In this document: positions 60,761-64,000 of the stretch, one piece after another | How the letters are laid out: each line of letters begins with the position of its first letter | Position numbering within the stretch: the first letter of the stretch is position 1 | NCBI GenBank assembly: GCA_025054855.1 | Contig: JANWZS010000003.1 | Coordinates: 1-64,000, forward strand | Origin: Candidatus Nitrosocaldus sp. | GTDB lineage: Archaea; Thermoproteota; Nitrososphaeria; Nitrososphaerales; Nitrosocaldaceae | DNA: 64,000 bases | Reading direction: 5' to 3' | Program-made: the position numbers and the translations under genes | The notes under the pieces: generated by a model | Database searches by the model: none | What the model saw: only the letters and a program-made list of their open reading frames with translations | Told to the model about the DNA's origin: nothing

Positions 60761-61522
60761 ATGTTGAGTACACGCATCAGGTCAGTAGCGCTCAAGCTAT
60801 CATTCTACTCATCCCTCTTGCTAGTATGGTATGCAGTCGCTGAGGCCAGGATTCTGCCAGATTACGTGCTCCCCTCGCCCATACAGGTTGCTCAGGAGTA
60901 TGCATCGTCTGGCGCAAGGCTCCTCACATCCCTGGCAATAAGCATGCAGAGGCTCTTCATAGGCTTCATCATCTCATTACTTGCTGGTTTTGCATTCGGC
61001 TATGCGATGGCCAGGAATAAGACACTGTACGATACCGTAGGCTCTCTCATCATAGCACTAGCCTCTCTACCAAGCATAGTATGGGTACCGATAGGGATGA
61101 TATGGTTCGGTTACAGTGAGGCCATGGTGATATTCGTCATAGTTGCCAGCACTGTATTCGCATTCATGCTCTCAACCTACACCAGCATAAAGAACGTACC
61201 TCCAATATACATCAAGGCGGCAAGGAACATGGGTGCGAAGGGCTTCCATATGCTAGCCTATGTGATGGTGCCAGCAGCCACCCCAAGCATACTCATAGGG
61301 ATCAGGAACGCATGGTCGTTCTCGTGGCGAGGGCTCATGAACGCTGAGGTGGTCAGCGGGTACCTAGGCCTAGGATTCATGCTTGAGAGCGCTAGAGAGG
61401 TATTCAACATGGCACATGTTATCGCTGTAGTACTGATAATAATGGCCATCGGACTGCTGGTGGATGTTATACTCTTCTCAAGGGTTGAGAGGTACGTTGA
61501 GCAGAGATGGGGTCTGCGCTAG
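60761..61522 (+). CDS. ABC transporter permease (NitT/TauT, SsuC-like)
   Basis: 253 residues, six membrane helices. The cytoplasmic coupling motif A-A-R-N-M-G-A-K-G-F-H-M-L-A-Y-V-M-V-P-A-A near residue 148 is the EAA loop; N-terminal L-P-S-P-I-Q-V-A-Q-E near 38 is typical of the nitrate/taurine/aliphatic sulfonate class. Neither an ATPase nor a solute-binding protein is beside it, so its partners are elsewhere or lost. Likely substrates are small organic anions such as sulfonates or thiamine precursors. Confidence 0.88.
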   Translation: MLSTRIRSVALKLSFYSSLLLVWYAVAEARILPDYVLPSPIQVAQEYASSGARLLTSLAISMQRLFIGFIISLLAGFAFGYAMARNKTLYDTVGSLIIALASLPSIVWVPIGMIWFGYSEAMVIFVIVASTVFAFMLSTYTSIKNVPPIYIKAARNMGAKGFHMLAYVMVPAATPSILIGIRNAWSFSWRGLMNAEVVSGYLGLGFMLESAREVFNMAHVIAVVLIIMAIGLLVDVILFSRVERYVEQRWGLR

Positions 61523-61599
61523 ATGGCTTATGGCTATGATCATGGCATGCACATGGAGGTGTGATAGAACTAAATACACCGCAATGTAATATAATATCG

Positions 61600-61660
61600 A
61601 TCCCTATGATGTCGAGGAAGAGCCGTCTGAGCAGTGATGATACCAGTTCAATCTGAGGGA
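61600..61660 (+). ncRNA. C/D box sRNA candidate
   Basis: Box order and spacing match an archaeal methylation guide: C-like ATGATGT (61606-61612, one mismatch), 14-nt guide, D' CTGA (61627-61630), 3-nt spacer, C' GTGATGA (61634-61640), 12-nt guide, D CTGA (61653-61656). An AT-rich TATA-like stretch (GTAATATAATATCG) lies just upstream. It sits in an otherwise gene-free gap. The rRNA or tRNA targets were not determined. Confidence 0.7.
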
Positions 61661-61790
61661 TCTGAACCACACCATAGAAGGGAGAAGGAGAAAAAAATAA
61701 ACGGTATGAGTATACTCCACCATCCCAGTATAGAATACTTTGTGTGTATGGCAACCAACATACAAATAAATGCCAATATGCTGTAATCAT

Positions 61791-62306
61791 ATGAGCATAG
61801 CAGAGTACCTACACTACATCGACCTGCTCGGGTCTGATGTACTCATGCTGGTGGCAGGTGCAATCACCGCAGCAGCGATAGCACTAGCGGTGAGGAGGAG
61901 TAGAGAGAGGAAGGCTAGGGAGAGGCTCAAGAGACTTACGCTTGAGAGGCTGAGGAGCATGGGCCCAGGGGAGTTTGAGCATGCGATAGCAGATGTGCTG
62001 AGGGCCATGAACTACAGGGATGTGAGGGTAGTCGGAGGCTCAGGTGACCTTGCCGTGGACATCACTGCAAGGCTCGGCAGGGATAGGGTTGTGATCCAGT
62101 GCAAGAGGTATACTGGGAGGAAGGTCACGAGCCCTGAGATGCAGATGTTCATAGGGATGATGGTCACAGAGTACAAGGCAGCAAAGGGTATATACGTTAC
62201 AACCTCATCATTCACACGGGATGCGATGGAGCTTGCTAGGAAGCATGGCATAGAGTTATGGGATGGTGATACCTTGGCAGGGATGATATCCAGGCTAGAC
62301 CAGTGA
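61791..62306 (+). CDS. Membrane-tethered Mrr-like restriction endonuclease
   Basis: 171 residues. One N-terminal membrane helix (about 15-35), a basic linker, then an Mrr catalytic domain: G-P-G-E-F-E-H-A-I-A near residue 63, G-G-S-G-D-L-A-V-D-I near 86 and V-V-I-Q-C-K-R-Y near 102, i.e. the D...Q-x-K nuclease core. Mrr enzymes cut modified DNA; membrane-anchored forms (COG1787) exist in many archaea without known function. ATG at 61791 is 26 nt from ACAAATAAA. Confidence 0.85.
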   Translation: MSIAEYLHYIDLLGSDVLMLVAGAITAAAIALAVRRSRERKARERLKRLTLERLRSMGPGEFEHAIADVLRAMNYRDVRVVGGSGDLAVDITARLGRDRVVIQCKRYTGRKVTSPEMQMFIGMMVTEYKAAKGIYVTTSSFTRDAMELARKHGIELWDGDTLAGMISRLDQ

Positions 62307-62329
62307 AAGGGAGGGAGGAAGGGAGGGGC

Positions 62330-63013
62330 ATGAGGGTAGGCGTGCTGTACTCGGGGGGCAAGGACAGTAACATGGCTATGTACAAGGCTCACCTGCAGGG
62401 CTATGAGATCGCATGCCTTGTGACTATAGTACCAGCAGGTCACGAGAGCATGCTCTTCCACTACCCAAACGCAGCGCATACAGCCGAGCAGGCTGAGTGC
62501 TTAGGGCTACCGTTGGTATCCAGGCATGTTGATGCTTATGATGTGGAGCGCTACGTGCTTGAGGACCTGCTCATCCATGCAATGGAGAGGTTCGCTATAG
62601 ACGGTGTGGTTACTGGGGCTATAGCGAGCAGGTACCAGTATGAGATGTTCAACGATATGGCGGAGAGGCTTGGGTTGAGGCATATAGCGCCATGCTACGG
62701 GGAGGATCAGTACATGCACATGTGCGAGCTGCTAGAGCACAACTTCTCCATCATGATAACATCGGTCTCTGCAGATGGCCTGGATGCCAGCATGCTGGGT
62801 CGCATCATAGACTGGGCCATGCTCTCAAGGCTTAAGGACCTGAGCATCAGGCATGGATTCAACGTGTCATTCGAGGGTGGTGAGGCAGAGACATTCGTGC
62901 TCGATATGCCGATGTTCAGGAAGAGGCTGAGCGTTGATGGCTACACTGTGCACTGGGATGGAGTTAGAGGGTATATAGAGTTCATAGGGCTCAGCCCTCT
63001 GGATAAGAACTAG
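62330..63013 (+). CDS. dph6: Diphthine--ammonia ligase (Dph6)
   Basis: 227 residues. PP-loop S-G-G-K-D-S-N-M-A near residue 8; V-T-G-A-I-A-S-R-Y-Q near 94; a C-terminal G-E-A-E-T-F-V-L-D near 185, the conserved Dph6 signature. It amidates diphthine on elongation factor 2 with ATP and ammonium. ATG at 62330 follows a purine-rich GGGAGGGG ribosome site; the frame starts slightly earlier at 62303, overlapping the Mrr stop. Confidence 0.92.
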   Translation: MRVGVLYSGGKDSNMAMYKAHLQGYEIACLVTIVPAGHESMLFHYPNAAHTAEQAECLGLPLVSRHVDAYDVERYVLEDLLIHAMERFAIDGVVTGAIASRYQYEMFNDMAERLGLRHIAPCYGEDQYMHMCELLEHNFSIMITSVSADGLDASMLGRIIDWAMLSRLKDLSIRHGFNVSFEGGEAETFVLDMPMFRKRLSVDGYTVHWDGVRGYIEFIGLSPLDKN

Positions 63014-63051
63014 ATAAGGTTAAAAGTGCAGGTATGCTAGTAACATCAGGC

Positions 63052-64000
63052 ATGGTACTCGATAACCTCAAACAGGGGTTGAGGGCAACCCTCAAGAAGC
63101 TCGTAGGGGCATCAAGCGTGGATGAGGGCATAATAAAGGAACTTGCGAGGGATGTGCAGAGGTCGTTGCTGCAGGCAGATGTTAACGTCAGGCTAGTGCT
63201 GGAGTTGACCAACAGGCTCCAGGAGAGGGCTCTTAAGGAGCAACCCCCTCCAGGGCTCTCGAGGAAGGACCATGTGGTGAAGATACTCTACGAGGAGCTC
63301 TCGAGGCTGCTTGGAGGGGATGAGGTAGGCTTACCGCTGAGGAAGGACAAAACCAACATCATACTGATGGTTGGTATAGAGGGCTCTGGCAAGACCAGTG
63401 CCACAGCGAAGCTCGCAAAGTGGCTCCTCAAGCATGGCTATAGCGTTGGTGTTATAGGCACAGATACATACAGGCCTGCTGCGCTCGAGCAGTTGAGGAC
63501 CCTGTGCAAGAGGATAAATGTTGAGGTATACGGTGATGAGAGGAGCAGGGATCCTATACAGATAGCGAGTAGAGGGATAGAGTACTTCACTGGAGGCAGG
63601 AGGAAGGATGTTCTGATAATAGACACTGCTGGCAGGCACAAGGAGGAGAAGGGTCTGCTGGAGGAGATGAGGAGCATGCATGATGCTGTGAGGCCAGATC
63701 TCGTGCTCCTCGTGATAGATGGTACGATAGGGCAGCAGGCGTATGCTCAGGCTGATGCGTTCCACAAGAACGTACCCGTTGGGGGGATAATAGTTACCAA
63801 GCTCGATGGCTCAGCCAAGGGTGGTGGCGCACTCTCTGCCACTGCAGCAACTGGCGCAAGGATAATGTTCATCTCTACAGGGGAGAGGGTGGATGATCTG
63901 GAGCAGTTCTCCCCGACCAGGTTCGTTGGGAGGCTCCTCGGCATGGGCGATATAAAGGCGCTGCTGGAGATGGCCAAGCAGCTGGAGCAGGAGGCGGATG
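63052..64000 (+). CDS. srp54: Signal recognition particle 54 kDa protein, 3' end cut by the window
   Basis: At least 316 residues, continuing past the window. N domain (1-90) with L-Q-A-D-V-N-V-R near residue 46, then the GTPase G domain: G1 G-I-E-G-S-G-K-T-S near 108, D-T-Y-R-P-A-A near 138, D-T-A-G-R near 190, and T-K-L-D-G near 247. It binds signal sequences and docks with FtsY for membrane targeting. The Ser after G-K-T in G1 is slightly unusual. GTTAAAAG (63019-63026) is about 27-30 nt upstream of the ATG. Confidence 0.96.
   Translation, partial: MVLDNLKQGLRATLKKLVGASSVDEGIIKELARDVQRSLLQADVNVRLVLELTNRLQERALKEQPPPGLSRKDHVVKILYEELSRLLGGDEVGLPLRKDKTNIILMVGIEGSGKTSATAKLAKWLLKHGYSVGVIGTDTYRPAALEQLRTLCKRINVEVYGDERSRDPIQIASRGIEYFTGGRRKDVLIIDTAGRHKEEKGLLEEMRSMHDAVRPDLVLLVIDGTIGQQAYAQADAFHKNVPVGGIIVTKLDGSAKGGGALSATAATGARIMFISTGERVDDLEQFSPTRFVGRLLGMGDIKALLEMAKQLEQEAD

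Overview
This 64 kb window looks like the chromosome of a hot-spring Thaumarchaeote (Nitrososphaeria, most like the Nitrosocaldus lineage). The evidence: unsplit rpoB (B'+B'') and unsplit rpoA (A'+A'') genes with rpoH and L30e; archaeal forms of AlaRS and LeuRS with a class I LysRS; an exported protein ending in a thaumarchaeal PEFG sorting signal; a crotonase close to the hydratase of the thaumarchaeal hydroxypropionate/hydroxybutyrate cycle; LysW-dependent lysine/arginine synthesis; and almost all-GC tRNA stems. No ammonia-oxidation genes lie here, so the genus is inference. Most genes that open a transcription unit have a TATA-like box centred 25-27 nt before the start codon, which points to leaderless mRNAs. 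I used this spacing to choose many starts.

Layout. 0-5 kb: the end of a coiled-coil nuclease-like gene, a PadR regulator with an inverted repeat on its promoter, archaeal GAPDH, and small exported or unknown proteins. 5-8.4 kb: a B12/radical-SAM enzyme, a 0.7 kb gene-free gap, and the PEFG protein. 8.5-16.5 kb: rpoH-rpoB-rpoA-rpl30e. 16.5-21.6 kb: DUF131 membrane proteins, an HTH regulator, an asparagine-synthetase-like enzyme, a crotonase, an A-type Fe-S carrier, a membrane winged-helix protein and a frameshifted mscL. 21.9-27.7 kb: glutamate dehydrogenase and a MoxR-VWA-NUDIX operon. 27.8-30 kb: lysW-lysX-lysK. 30.2-34.6 kb: one long minus-strand run of thiolase, LLM oxidoreductase, sugar nucleotidyltransferase and SIS isomerase, with two tiny zinc proteins. 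34.6-39.5 kb: bioD, an anion transporter, bioA, tRNA-Phe and cobalamin adenosyltransferase.

39.5-45 kb holds small zinc-finger and exported proteins (one frameshifted), an HD phosphohydrolase, an ornithine cyclodeaminase-like enzyme, a 23-residue Cys-rich ORF coupled to a membrane protein, a TFB-like protein without a zinc ribbon, and a possible SAVED-like protein. 45-55 kb is translation: alaS, leuS, a tRNA-Gln with two introns, class I lysS and elp3. 55-64 kb: an exported nuclease, a second coiled-coil nuclease, tRNA-Val, a KaiC/GvpD-like ATPase with a prepilin peptidase, an orphan ABC permease, a C/D box sRNA, a membrane-tethered Mrr nuclease, dph6, and srp54 running off the end.

No CRISPR array, insertion sequence, integrase, rRNA or replication origin was seen. 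The least conventional items are: a LysW ending in Gln rather than Glu; the doubly interrupted tRNA-Gln with a pentanucleotide repeat in one intron; the Cys-rich mini-ORF; the TFB-like gene with tandem 14-bp repeats on its promoter; two single-frame disruptions; and simple-sequence repeats that extend into essential proteins.
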